Origin: Thomasclavelia ramosa DSM 1402
GTDB taxonomy: Bacteria; Bacillota_I; Bacilli_A; Erysipelotrichales; Coprobacillaceae
Assembly (NCBI RefSeq): GCF_014131695.1
Contig: NZ_CP036346.1
Span: forward strand, 620,001 to 684,000
Direction of reading: 5' to 3'
DNA: 64,000 nt
Below the pieces are notes generated by a model. That model saw only the letters and a list, made by a program, of their open reading frames with translations, had not been told where the DNA came from and did no database searches. Position numbers and translations under genes: made by a program. Shown here in pieces: positions 17,427-27,467 of this stretch. Every line of letters starts with the position of its first letter. Position 1 is the first letter of the stretch.

Positions 17427-18506
17427 ATGATAACTATTAGTGTGTGTATGATCGTAAAAGATGAGGAAATGGTATTAGAGAGAGCTTTAAAATCGGTTGA
17501 AAGGATTGCAGATGAAATAATCATTGTGGATACCGGATCGACTGATCGAACTAAAAAGATAGCATTGAAATATACTGATAAAGTATATGATTTTGTATGG
17601 TGTGATGATTTTGCTAAAGCAAGGAATTATTCATTTTCAAAGGCAACTATGGATTACTGCATGTGGTTAGACGCGGATGATATTATTTCAGATAGCGATC
17701 AAGAAGGTTTGATTAATCTTAAAAAAACTTTATCAAAAGATACTTCTGTAGTTATGATGAAATATAATGCAGAATTTGATCAGAATAATAAGCCGACATT
17801 TACGTATTATCGTGAAAGATTATTAAGAAGAAAGGATAATTTTTATTGGGAAGGATTTATACATGAAGTAATAAGTCCTAGAGGTAAGGTGCTTTATAGT
17901 GATCTTGCAATTACACATAGTAAGGTGAAAAATAGTGATGTTAATCGTAATTTAAGAATATTTAGAGAAAAATTGAATGAAGGGGTAATGTTTAGTCCAC
18001 GAGAAATTTTCTATTATGCTCGGGAGCTGTTTTATCATCAATTGTATCAAGAAGCAGTAGCTGAATTTAAAAGATTTTTAAATACCAAGAAGGGATGGAA
18101 AGAAAATAACATTTCTGCCTGTCAATTTTTAGGCTATTGTTTTTACAATCTTGGTGATATGCAAGAAGCAATAACCTGGCTTTTAAATAGTCTTTGCTAT
18201 GATTTGCCAAGAGCAGAGATATGCTGTGATTTAGGTAAGTATTTCTTTGAATTGAAGCAGTATGAGCAATCTATCTATTGGAGTGCAGTAGCATTATCGT
18301 GTGAGCGTGATGATACATCTGGAGCATTTATATCTCCAGATTGTTATGATTATATTCCCTATATGCAATTATGTTTATGTTATGATAAGCTAAGTAATTA
18401 TAAAACAGCAAAATATTACAATGAATTGGCAGGAAAATGTAAACCAAATGATCCATCATATTTGCATAATAAATTGTATTTTAATCGTATTGAAAATGAT
18501 GAATAG
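17427..18506 (+). CDS. Family 2 glycosyltransferase with TPR-like C-terminus
   Basis: 359 residues from the ATG at 17427, where GGTGA is six bases upstream; the TTG upstream has no site. N-terminal GT-A fold: SVCMIVKDEEMVLERALKS, IVDTGSTDRT (nucleotide-sugar binding) and WLDADD with the metal-binding DxD near residue 82. YWEGFIHEVI is a GT2 acceptor-site motif. From about residue 190 come helical TPR-like repeats (ACQFLGYCFYNLGDMQEAI), a layout seen in protein O-glycosyltransferases. It lies directly upstream of the Thr-rich collagen-like gene in the same direction, so that protein is the natural candidate acceptor (inference). Confidence 0.9.
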   Translation: MITISVCMIVKDEEMVLERALKSVERIADEIIIVDTGSTDRTKKIALKYTDKVYDFVWCDDFAKARNYSFSKATMDYCMWLDADDIISDSDQEGLINLKKTLSKDTSVVMMKYNAEFDQNNKPTFTYYRERLLRRKDNFYWEGFIHEVISPRGKVLYSDLAITHSKVKNSDVNRNLRIFREKLNEGVMFSPREIFYYARELFYHQLYQEAVAEFKRFLNTKKGWKENNISACQFLGYCFYNLGDMQEAITWLLNSLCYDLPRAEICCDLGKYFFELKQYEQSIYWSAVALSCERDDTSGAFISPDCYDYIPYMQLCLCYDKLSNYKTAKYYNELAGKCKPNDPSYLHNKLYFNRIENDE

Positions 18507-18522
18507 AAGTAAAAAAAGATTT

Positions 18523-18562
18523 AAAAGGGACTAATCCTTAATAAAGGAGTAAGTCCTTTTAT
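18523..18562 (+). terminator. Rho-independent terminator
   Basis: AAAAGGGACTAATCCTT and AAGGAGTAAGTCCTTTT form a 17-position stem with mismatches around AATA, ending in the T-rich side. It separates the glycosyltransferase transcript from the collagen-like gene. Confidence 0.75.
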
Positions 18563-18717
18563 TATAATATGATAAACTATTATTTTTTATAAGGCGTTAA
18601 GGGTATACGATTTACATATGTATCTAGTAACTTTTTTATTTAGATAATTACTTTAGAAGTTTAATGAAAAAATTAGTCTTTTATTTTTTATGAGATTATT
18701 GACACAGTAGTTATTAA

Positions 18718-20499
<1,782 letters not shown>

Positions 20500-21035
20500 C
20501 TAAAAAAGGAGTCTCTAATAACTTATAATAAAAAATATAGTTTTTGTGAAATGTAATATTTATGATTATAGGTATCTCGCAGTTAAAAAGTTCTTATTAA
20601 AATGAAGTGCACCCCAAAGTTTGATATATACTTGGAATCTTGGACATGTATATTCAAATGAAAGGGGTGCATCTTAATATGTAAAAATTATTTAAATAAT
20701 TCGTTTATAAAAATATTTTTAAAATCATAAAAAGTGTTTTATAGATAAGAATATAAGACTATGTCAAGTATTATACTATTTAAATAATTACAATCAAATT
20801 AAAGGGAGTAGTTTCTATTCAATTCAGAAATTACTCCTTAATTTATATTAGTATTTAATTTATTGCAGAAATCTTTTATTTCTGCAATTGATAAGTTTGA
20901 TTACACAAAGTGTTAGATAGCCGCAAAAAGTATTTTTATTTTGAATTATTAGTAATATTGGGAGTTCTCTTATAATCTAATTTTATAACAAAATATTAAA
21001 TAATAGTTTTTTATTATATTATTGAGATATAAGAA
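20500..21035. other. Non-coding interval with three separate hairpins
   Basis: No gene seen in 536 bases. It holds the mini-element at 20603-20675 and two further strong stems: GGAGTAGTTTCT/AGAAATTACTCC (20805-20837) and ATTGCAGAAAT/ATTTCTGCAAT (20862-20888, perfect 11 bp). Neither is followed by a long T-run. They may end or stabilise transcripts arriving from either side, or encode a small structured RNA. Confidence 0.6.
20603..20675. mobile_element. Mini inverted-repeat element with IS150-like ends
   Basis: Left end TGAAGTGCACCCCAAAG and right end, inverted, AAGATGCACCCCTTTC share TGCACCCC (with flanks). The inner sequence TTTGATATATAC is also roughly inverted to TTTGAATATACAT. About 73 bp in total with no coding capacity. 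The ends resemble IS3-family (IS150 group) termini, so this looks like two IS ends left after internal deletion, or a small MITE. Target-site duplication is not clear. Confidence 0.55.
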
Positions 21036-21673
21036 TTATTTTCTAGTTTTAGTATTTACATATTTTTGTGCAATTTCTTTGATTGTTTCAAATTGACCTT
21101 TAGCTGCCAGTTTGTTTAACTCTCCTCCAATGCCAATAGCATCAATACCAGCATTAAACCACTCAGCTGCATTATTTAGGTTAACACCACCAGTTACCAT
21201 TAAGGAAACATACGGTAAGGGCCCTTTGATTGCGTTAATATAGTTAGGACCAAAAGCACTTCCTGGAAATAATTTGATAATTTCACAGCCATATTCCATA
21301 GCAGTAATGATTTCTTTAATGGTCATACAGCCAGGAATATAAGGAATACCATAGCGATTACAAATTATAGCAGTTTCTTGATTAAAAGCTGGTGATACTA
21401 TATATTTAGCTCCAGCCATAATAGCGTTTTTTGCAGTTGGTGCATCTAAAACAGTTCCAGCACCAATTAAAACAGTATTATTATTTTGATAATCACCTGA
21501 TAATTGTTTAATAATCATGTCAGCATTATTGTTAGTATAAGCAATCTCAATAGCTTTTAAATTTCCTTTAATACAAGCGGTGGCTGTTTGGTGACCTTCT
21601 TCATAACTTGTTCCTCTAATTACTGCAACTACACCTTGTTTTTTAATTCAATAATTGTATTTGATTTAGTCAT
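21036..21673 (-). pseudogene. KDPG/KHG aldolase, frameshifted near the N-terminus
   Basis: Class I aldolase cleaving 2-keto-3-deoxy-6-phosphogluconate (or 4-hydroxy-2-oxoglutarate). The body reads GVVAVIRGTSYEEG, IEIAYTNN, GAGTVLDAPTAKNAI, AKYIVSPAFN, IPYIPGCMTIKEI and the Schiff-base lysine in EIIKLFPG. The true start is the ATG at 21673 with AGGAGA upstream. Codons MTKSNTIIEL are followed by an A6 run that needs A7; as written it hits TAG a few codons later, and only a start-less remainder (21036-21518 from an internal ATG) is open. A single missing A in a homopolymer is the only lesion, so it may be intact in reality. Confidence 0.88.
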
Positions 21674-21764
21674 AATTTTCTCCTATCTTGATATTTCCTG
21701 TTTTGATTTTAATAAATTATTTATTCATTAAAATCAATTTATAAAGTAATAATATTTCTAGCTA

Positions 21765-21797
21765 GTTAGTAACATCGACTTATTACTAACTTTTTTT
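21765..21797 (+). terminator. Terminator-like hairpin upstream of the recombinase
   Basis: GTTAGTAA and TTACTAAC form an 8-bp stem around a 10-base loop, followed by seven T. No + strand gene lies immediately upstream, so it may act as a leader attenuator of the recombinase or end read-through transcription; a recombination site is also possible. Confidence 0.5.
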
Positions 21798-21887
21798 ACA
21801 TTCAGTAATATAGATTTATCATAACTTGTTAATAATATTTATGCAGATATTTTTATAATACTGCATAAATTTAGGAGGTTTTAGTTT

Positions 21888-22481
21888 ATGACAAATATTT
21901 ATGGTTATGCAAGAGTTTCTTCAAAAGACCAAAATGAAGCAAGGCAAATTATTGCTTTATCACAATTTCCAGTAAAAAAGGAAAATATTTATATTGATAA
22001 GTTTAGCGGTAAGGATTTTGATAGACCCAAGTACAGTGAATTAATTAAAATATTGAAAGAGCAAGATATTTTAGTGATTAAAGAGATTGACCGTCTAGGT
22101 AGAAACTACGAAGAAATCTTAGAGCAATGGCGAGTCATTACAAAAGAAATAAAAGCAGATATCGTTGTTTTAGATATGCCACTACTAGATACTAGAACAA
22201 GAAAAGAAAATCTTACAGGGACATTTATTGCAGATCTAGTACTTCAAATTCTTTCATATGTAGCCGAAACCGAGCGACAAAGTATCAAGCAAAGACAGCG
22301 TGAAGGAATCGAGGCTGCTAAAAAAAGAGGTGTAAAATTTGGTAGACCGTGCATTCCTGTTCCAGAAGAGTTTTATGATTTAAAGGAAAAATGGTTAAAT
22401 AAAAAAATCACCTCAAGGGAAGCAGCCACTACTATTAATGTTTCTCAAGATACATTTTTAAGATGGGTTCATTTGAAGTGA
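21888..22481 (+). CDS. Serine recombinase (resolvase/invertase family)
   Basis: 197 residues. N-terminal catalytic domain with YGYARVSSKDQN (nucleophile Ser11 in RVS), EIDRLGRNYEEI (the DRLxR motif), and the E-helix region VAETERQSIKQRQREGI. C-terminal helix-turn-helix ITSREAATTINVSQDTFLRW for DNA binding. The size matches small resolvases/invertases rather than large integrases. AGGAGG precedes the ATG. With the broken AP2 gene just downstream it marks a remnant of mobile DNA. No pair of recombination sites was recognised. Confidence 0.92.
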   Translation: MTNIYGYARVSSKDQNEARQIIALSQFPVKKENIYIDKFSGKDFDRPKYSELIKILKEQDILVIKEIDRLGRNYEEILEQWRVITKEIKADIVVLDMPLLDTRTRKENLTGTFIADLVLQILSYVAETERQSIKQRQREGIEAAKKRGVKFGRPCIPVPEEFYDLKEKWLNKKITSREAATTINVSQDTFLRWVHLK

Positions 22482-22804
22482 TGATTATTATGAAAATAGT
22501 AGACTTATTCATTCGAAAAGATAAAGCTTTATTTTTAACGAAAAAACTATAAAAACACACAAATTTCTTTCTACTATGATTAATTTTGATGTACTATCTG
22601 TCAATTTTCATTATACATTTGTTGAACGATAAAGTCTACTTTATGCGGACGAATTTGTACTATGTGCAAGACAAATATAAACACAATTTTACATTATTAG
22701 TACTAGAATTATTGAGGAGGGATGAACGAATAAATGAGGACACAGTTATGTTGTTCAATTATAAATTTGTTTATCTGCTTCTAAGCTTAAAGTAAATTCA
22801 ATTA
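22482..22804. other. Interval between recombinase and AP2 remnant
   Basis: A 69-codon open frame (22586-22795) has no ribosome site and no recognisable sequence; a good AGGAGG at about 22717 leads only to a 16-codon peptide. I see no gene here. Confidence 0.5.
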
Positions 22805-23476
22805 ATGAAAAAGACTAAAAGTCTAGTTGGCAGAAAATACGGTAAATTACTCGTCTTGGCTGAAACAAATAAATTAGAAGCTCGATATAAAGTATGGGAA
22901 TGTAGATGTGAGTGTGGAGAAATAACATTTGTTAATACAAAAAAACTGAAACGAGGGACAATCACTAATTGTAGCTGTATTCCTAAAAACAAGGCTAAAA
23001 AAGGACAGAAGTTTGGCGACTTATGGCAATTTCTCCAACAGAAAAAAGAACACAGAAGTTAGTGAAACTGGGCTAATGCACGGGCAGTATGTCGGTTGTG
23101 GGTGTAGAAAAAAGAGATTACTGAAAGTGTTTATAATAATCTTCATTTGGTTGATGGTACATGTATAGAGTTTATTAACTCACAAAAATTAAAAAGAAAT
23201 AATACTAGTGGAGCATGCGGTATTTATAAACTGAAAAATAATAAATATCGAGCTAGTATTGGTTTTAAAGGTAAACGTTTTGATTTAGGAACATATTCAA
23301 ATTTCGAATCGGCTCTAGAGACTCGAAGAGAAGCTGAAGAGCTGGTTTATCAAACTTTTATTATTGCTTATGAACAGTGGAATTTAAAGGCTGCTGATTT
23401 AGTCTGGTTCCAGAAAAATCCGTTTATTTTTGAAGTTAATAAGGTCAATGGGAAATTACAAATCAAGCGGAGTTAG
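22805..23476 (+). pseudogene. AP2-domain mobile-element protein, frameshifted
   Basis: Two pieces of one gene. The first (22805-23062) has the zinc-ribbon-like N-terminus of bacterial AP2/homing-type proteins: LVGRKYGKLLVLAE, WECRCECGE, GTITNCSC, then a second KKGQKFG repeat. The second (23147-23476) has an AP2 DNA-binding domain: LKRNNTSGACGIYKLKNNKY then RASIGFKGKRFDLGTY. Between them the frame changes more than once; alternative frames supply RLMAISPTEKRTQK, LMHGQYVGCGCRKK and EITESVYNNLHLVDGT. The 5' end is also uncertain because no good ribosome site precedes it. Such genes travel with phages and integrative elements. Confidence 0.82.
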
Positions 23477-23521
23477 GATAAAGAGAAGAAATAGATATAT
23501 GACTTGAAAGGATGGTTAATT

Positions 23522-23743
23522 ATGCAAAAAGATATTTTTGAAGATGCTGTAAAACTTATGCGGTGTTACTTTATTTCAGATTTACGGATTTTGAAGAAAG
23601 AAGTATATGAAATGCTGTATATTGTGGATTTTAAACAATATGATATACCGAATTTGCAGCAATTTTTTGCTTATGTTTTTGATCGAGAGATTTCAAGTTA
23701 TGAAGATATAGAAGAATTTTTATGGAATGAATCAACTTTATAA
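23522..23743 (+). CDS. Small hypothetical protein
   Basis: 73 residues from the ATG at 23522 (AAAGGATGG lies upstream; the earlier in-frame start at 23504 lacks a site). Acidic and helical (YEMLYIVDFKQYDIPNLQQF, YEDIEEFLWNE); no motif I recognise. Its last base abuts a perfect terminator, so it is likely expressed. Its place right after the AP2 remnant suggests it belongs to the same accessory block. Confidence 0.6.
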   Translation: MQKDIFEDAVKLMRCYFISDLRILKKEVYEMLYIVDFKQYDIPNLQQFFAYVFDREISSYEDIEEFLWNESTL

Positions 23744-23784
23744 ATAATAAACCATCTCTTGATTCTAAGAGATGGTTTATTATT
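23743..23784. terminator. Bidirectional terminator
   Basis: AATAATAAACCATCTCTT and AAGAGATGGTTTATTATT form a perfect 18-bp stem with loop GATTCT between two convergent genes; it overlaps both stop codons. Confidence 0.9.
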
Positions 23785-25127
23785 TAGTGATTATTTTTTT
23801 GATAGTAATATAATGAGTATAGAAAAAGTAAAATACAAAATATAATATAGAAAATAAATAGTTTATTTTGAATACCTCCAGATAGGATAATCAATGAGCC
23901 GATAGTTGCTAAAATCGGGCAAACTAAACCTTTAAATTTACTCTTAATTTCCTTATCAAGATACATTTTAAATACCCTTATATATAATAAAGTATAGAAG
24001 ATATAGGATATTCCGATAGCTCCCTCAGATACATCACTATTATATAATAGGTTGTATTTAGTACATAAATAATGGACGAACATCCAAATCGTACAAATAA
24101 TCAAGCTACAGATAGCTGAATTTAAGGGCATTTGAAAACGTTTATCGATTTTACGCAAATGTTTAGAAAAGGGAAACATATTTTTACGTAAAGATAATGA
24201 ATATGGCATGCGAATATAGCCAATGACTAAACCATTAACAGTTCCAATAACCGAAATAACTATAAAAATGATAATCATTTTACTAAAGGCTGGACCAAAT
24301 AAATTTTGTGCTGCCAAACTGACATGACGATCTCCCAAAGTCATAACTACTTCAGGTGTAACATAACATGAGATACCAATAAAGTATAAAACATAGATAC
24401 TTAAAACGATTAATGGGCCTAGCATTAATGCTTTAGGCATATTTTTCTTAGCATCTTTTAGTTCATGAGATATAGAAGTTGTTACGATCCAGCCATCAAA
24501 TGAATAGGCAATGGGACCAAGGGCAGAAATCCACCCAGTACCACTTAGTGTATTGATACTAGTATTTGCTAAACCATTAATAGGATCACCAAAAATAATT
24601 CCCAATATTCCTAAAATAAATAAGGGGAGCAGTTTTATTAGGGTTGTACTATTTTGGATAAAAGCACCAAATTTTGGTAAAAGAATATTGTAAACAAAAC
24701 AAAGTAGTAAAAAGATATAACCAATTAAAATTTCAAATTCTAAACTGGCTTGTAAATTAAATAATATGTTTATATAAACTCCAATGACCCAAGCTACAAC
24801 AGAAGTAATTGTAGGATAGTAAACAAAGGTTTGAAACCAGCCCATAGCACATGCAACTTTACGAGTTAAAAACATTTCAGCATATGAGATTAGCCCTCCA
24901 ACTTTATCAGTGCGAGATGCTAATTCACCGATTGTAAGACAACCAAAAATGATTGAAATTGCGGCTAAGATAAATGATAGCACGCCTAGTGCAATACTGC
25001 CGTTTGTAGCAATTAAAACATTATCACTTTTAAAGAATATACCCGAGCCAATACAAATTCCAACAATCATTGTAATGGCTGTAAATAATCCATATTTTTT
25101 TGTTACATCATTATTATTGTTATTCAT
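23784..25127 (-). CDS. APC-family amino acid permease
   Basis: 447 residues, about 12 membrane helices. TM1 has the substrate-binding break IVGICIGSGIFFKSD (GSGIF), and TM6 has ALGPIAYSFDGWI, both typical of the LAT/SteT-like branch (amino acid exchangers). The hydrophilic Asn-rich start (MNNNNND) is unusual but short. GGAG precedes the ATG by a normal distance. Substrate cannot be set by eye; a Ser/Thr or neutral amino acid exchanger is the best guess. Monocistronic. Confidence 0.9.
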   Translation of the reverse strand: MNNNNNDVTKKYGLFTAITMIVGICIGSGIFFKSDNVLIATNGSIALGVLSFILAAISIIFGCLTIGELASRTDKVGGLISYAEMFLTRKVACAMGWFQTFVYYPTITSVVAWVIGVYINILFNLQASLEFEILIGYIFLLLCFVYNILLPKFGAFIQNSTTLIKLLPLFILGILGIIFGDPINGLANTSINTLSGTGWISALGPIAYSFDGWIVTTSISHELKDAKKNMPKALMLGPLIVLSIYVLYFIGISCYVTPEVVMTLGDRHVSLAAQNLFGPAFSKMIIIFIVISVIGTVNGLVIGYIRMPYSLSLRKNMFPFSKHLRKIDKRFQMPLNSAICSLIICTIWMFVHYLCTKYNLLYNSDVSEGAIGISYIFYTLLYIRVFKMYLDKEIKSKFKGLVCPILATIGSLIILSGGIQNKLFIFYIIFCILLFLYSLYYYQKNNH

Positions 25128-25282
25128 TTTAAATCTCCTCTAACATCTTGAAACATTGTACTAAAAACTAAACAATATTAAAAGTAATATAATTTATTAT
25201 TTTAGCTGCTGGAAAAAATATTTAAAAAGTTAAATATGATGAATGAGAAATTTTAACTGGGATAGTTTTTTTGTGTAATATT

Positions 25283-25300
25283 TGCTTATTCTTATAAGCA
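25283..25300 (+). promoter_or_regulatory. Palindrome upstream of tag
   Basis: TGCTTAT-TCTT-ATAAGCA, perfect 7-bp arms, 26 bases before the glycosylase gene. Possible operator; it does not match the LexA box I know for Bacillota (GAAC-N4-GTTC). Confidence 0.4.
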
Positions 25301-25325
25301 TGATAAAATAGTTAAAAAGGAGAGA

Positions 25326-25883
25326 ATGATGATGGTAAAAAGGTGTTCATGGGTAGATGAAAAGTCAGAAATTTATAAAAATTATCATGATCATGAATGG
25401 GGTGTACCGGTTTATGATGATGAAAAATTATATGAGATGTTCTTATTAGAAACATTTCAAGCAGGATTATCATGGATAACTATTTTAAAAAAACGAGAAG
25501 CTTTTAGAGTGGCATTTGATAATTTCGATGTAATTAAAATAGCTAACTATGATGATAAAAAAGTAATGGAGTTATTAGCAAATGAAAAAATAATAAGAAG
25601 TAAACGAAAAATTGGTGCAGCAATTAATAATGCTAAAATTTTTATAAGTATTCAAACTGAATTTGGTAGTTTTTCTGACTATCTTTGGGGTTTTAGTAAC
25701 CATCAAATTATTAAAAATAAGGATAATAATTTTAAAACAACAACGAAGTTATCTGATGATATTTCGATGGATTTAAAAAAAAGAGGAATGAGTTTTGTAG
25801 GCTCAATAACTATTTATTCATATTTACAAGCAATAGGTATTGTTGATGATCATGAATTAGAATGTTTTTGTTATAAGCATTAA
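25326..25883 (+). CDS. tag: DNA-3-methyladenine glycosylase I
   Basis: Base-excision enzyme removing 3-methyladenine. 185 residues. Family marks: RCSWV with the N-terminal zinc Cys, YHDHEWGVPVYDD with the zinc His, LLETFQAGLSWITIL with the catalytic-site Glu, GMSFVGSITIYSYLQAIG, and the C-terminal DDHELECFCY with the last zinc His and Cys. Three ATG codons in a row open the frame; AAGGAGAG best fits the second or third (25329 or 25332). First of a run of same-strand genes that includes another DNA-repair protein (SRAP) two genes on. Confidence 0.95.
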   Translation: MMMVKRCSWVDEKSEIYKNYHDHEWGVPVYDDEKLYEMFLLETFQAGLSWITILKKREAFRVAFDNFDVIKIANYDDKKVMELLANEKIIRSKRKIGAAINNAKIFISIQTEFGSFSDYLWGFSNHQIIKNKDNNFKTTTKLSDDISMDLKKRGMSFVGSITIYSYLQAIGIVDDHELECFCYKH

Positions 25884-25935
25884 ATGGAGCTGGTTTTATG
25901 GGGTAAGTATTGTAAATGAAAAGAAATTAACTGTC

Positions 25936-26664
25936 ATGGATTTTACTGGTATTTATGAGTTAGAAAGTTTTTATAAGCATAAAAATATTAATTGGATTGA
26001 TTGTTTAGATATTAAGGGGACACGTGGTTATTGCAGTGAGGAGGCAAAAGCGAAGATCATTAAAAGAATAGGTGATTATCTGCCTGCAGGAATACATTTT
26101 ATTGATTCAGGTAATTTTCATTATGTAAGTGAATTTTGGATAAGGAAGATAAATTATGATTTTATTTTAATAGTCTTTGATCATCATAGTGATATGATTA
26201 AACCGATGTTTGGGGATATTTTAAGCTGTGGATCATGGATCTTAAATGCTTTAAAAAATAATCAATATTTAAAACAGATCATTTTGATTGGAATTGCACA
26301 AGAACAAGTTGATTTAATCGATCCTAAGTATAGGGAGCGCGTTATTTATTTGTGTGATAATAATCTTGGTGATTTAAAAGTTTGGAAGATAATTGATGAA
26401 CTTTTGAAACAATATCCTGTTTATTTTTCAATTGATAAAGATGTTTTAAGTGAACAAGTAGTCACGACTGATTGGCAGCAGGGGCAGATGCGGTTAATTG
26501 AATTTAAATTAATTTTAGCAGATTTAATTAAACGTGGCGATGTTATTGGGATTGATATATGTGGTGAATGTTGTAATGAAGTTGCCATGTTAAGTGAGAT
26601 AAAAAATGATGATTCATTAAATGCGCAAATCTTAGAGTTTTTAAAATGTGAATTGGTAAAATAG
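25936..26664 (+). CDS. Arginase/agmatinase-fold protein (N-terminus possibly frameshifted)
   Basis: 242 residues from the ATG at 25936. Binuclear-metal ureohydrolase motifs are present in divergent form: DSGNFHYVS (GDHS position), FDHHSD (DAHxD), SIDKDVL (SxDxDxxDP) and GIDICGE. Substrate unknown. The ATG at 25936 has no ribosome site. Just upstream, GGAG is followed by ATG GGG TAA at 25898; one more G in that run would give ATG GGG GTA AGT ATT GTA and read straight into this frame (VSIVNEKKLTVMDF). So the real start is probably 25898 with a base missing. Confidence 0.75.
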   Translation: MDFTGIYELESFYKHKNINWIDCLDIKGTRGYCSEEAKAKIIKRIGDYLPAGIHFIDSGNFHYVSEFWIRKINYDFILIVFDHHSDMIKPMFGDILSCGSWILNALKNNQYLKQIILIGIAQEQVDLIDPKYRERVIYLCDNNLGDLKVWKIIDELLKQYPVYFSIDKDVLSEQVVTTDWQQGQMRLIEFKLILADLIKRGDVIGIDICGECCNEVAMLSEIKNDDSLNAQILEFLKCELVK

Positions 26665-26673
26665 GAGATTATT

Positions 26674-27246
26674 ATGTGTGGCAGATATTTTTTAGAATTA
26701 AAAGCCTTGATGGAATTGGAAGAAAGAATTGACTATACATTTGAACGTGATTTATTAATTGCTAAAGATTATTATCCAAGTAATATTGTACCAATCATTA
26801 TTGATCGAGATAATAAATTAGAATTAAAAAAGGCAAAATGGGGCTTTAGTACTTTTGATAATAAATTAATTATTAATGCGCGAAGTGAAACTTTATTGGA
26901 AAAACCATTCTTTAAAAAAGAAGTGATTACTCATCGTTGCCTTATTCCAGCTAGTGGCTTCTATGAATGGGACGGTCATAAACATAAGTTCACTTTTGAA
27001 AACGAAAAACGATCGTTATTGTTAATGACAGGAATTTATCGAAATGTTAACGGGCAAACAGAAGTGACTATTGTTACAACAAAAGCAAATAAAAGTATGT
27101 GTGAGATTCATGATCGAATGCCATTGATTTTAGAGGAGCATTTAAATCATGACTGGTTAGAAAATCGTCATATTGAAGCACTTTTAAGGACAGTACCACA
27201 GTCTTTGACGATTACTTCAGGTTTTTTGCAAAGTAGTTTATTTTAG
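26674..27246 (+). CDS. SOS response-associated peptidase (SRAP/YedK, HMCES family)
   Basis: 190 residues. The family's catalytic residues are all visible: Cys2 after Met removal (MCGRYF), Asn in INARSET, Glu in ASGFYEWDG and His in EIHDRMPLIL. SRAP proteins form a thiazolidine crosslink between Cys2 and abasic sites in single-stranded DNA, shielding them. AGGAG lies nine bases upstream. It follows the arginase-fold gene by nine bases and so shares its transcript. Confidence 0.95.
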   Translation: MCGRYFLELKALMELEERIDYTFERDLLIAKDYYPSNIVPIIIDRDNKLELKKAKWGFSTFDNKLIINARSETLLEKPFFKKEVITHRCLIPASGFYEWDGHKHKFTFENEKRSLLLMTGIYRNVNGQTEVTIVTTKANKSMCEIHDRMPLILEEHLNHDWLENRHIEALLRTVPQSLTITSGFLQSSLF

Positions 27247-27336
27247 GCATATGATTTGTTATTTTGATATTAGAACAGTATACTTATGGTGTGCCTAATA
27301 CAATATTATAGAGTATAAGTTTGATTATTATTAGAG

Positions 27337-27376
27337 CTATAGCTATGAAGTTGTACACGACTAGCTATAGTTTTTT
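27337..27376 (+). terminator. Rho-independent terminator
   Basis: CTATAGCTA (27337-27345) pairs with TAGCTATAG (27362-27370), enclosing a partly self-pairing loop, then TTTTTT. It lies about 90 bases after the SRAP stop. Confidence 0.8.
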
Positions 27377-27388
27377 AGTTTCGTTAAA

Positions 27389-27401
27389 GTAACTAGGTTA
27401 C
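27389..27401. promoter_or_regulatory. Palindromic operator candidate GTAACTAGGTTAC
   Basis: Arms GTAAC/GTTAC around TAG, 67 bases upstream of the split-barrel/ferredoxin gene. A near-identical site (GTAACTAGGTCAC) lies 73 bases upstream of the CoA-disulfide reductase gene at 58688. The shape resembles HxlR/MarR-type winged-helix operators. Confidence 0.5.
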
Positions 27402-27467
27402 AAAAAAGTGCCTTCTTTCATATAAAAATCAACTAGTGTATATTAAAGACGAGCGGAGGTAAGAGTG

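Noticed and set aside
17399-17429. TTGACA just before the glycosyltransferase as its promoter
   Set aside because: A -10 at the proper distance would overlap the start codon, and no good hexamer is there.
22586-22795. 69-codon open frame after the recombinase
   Set aside because: No ribosome site or recognisable motif.
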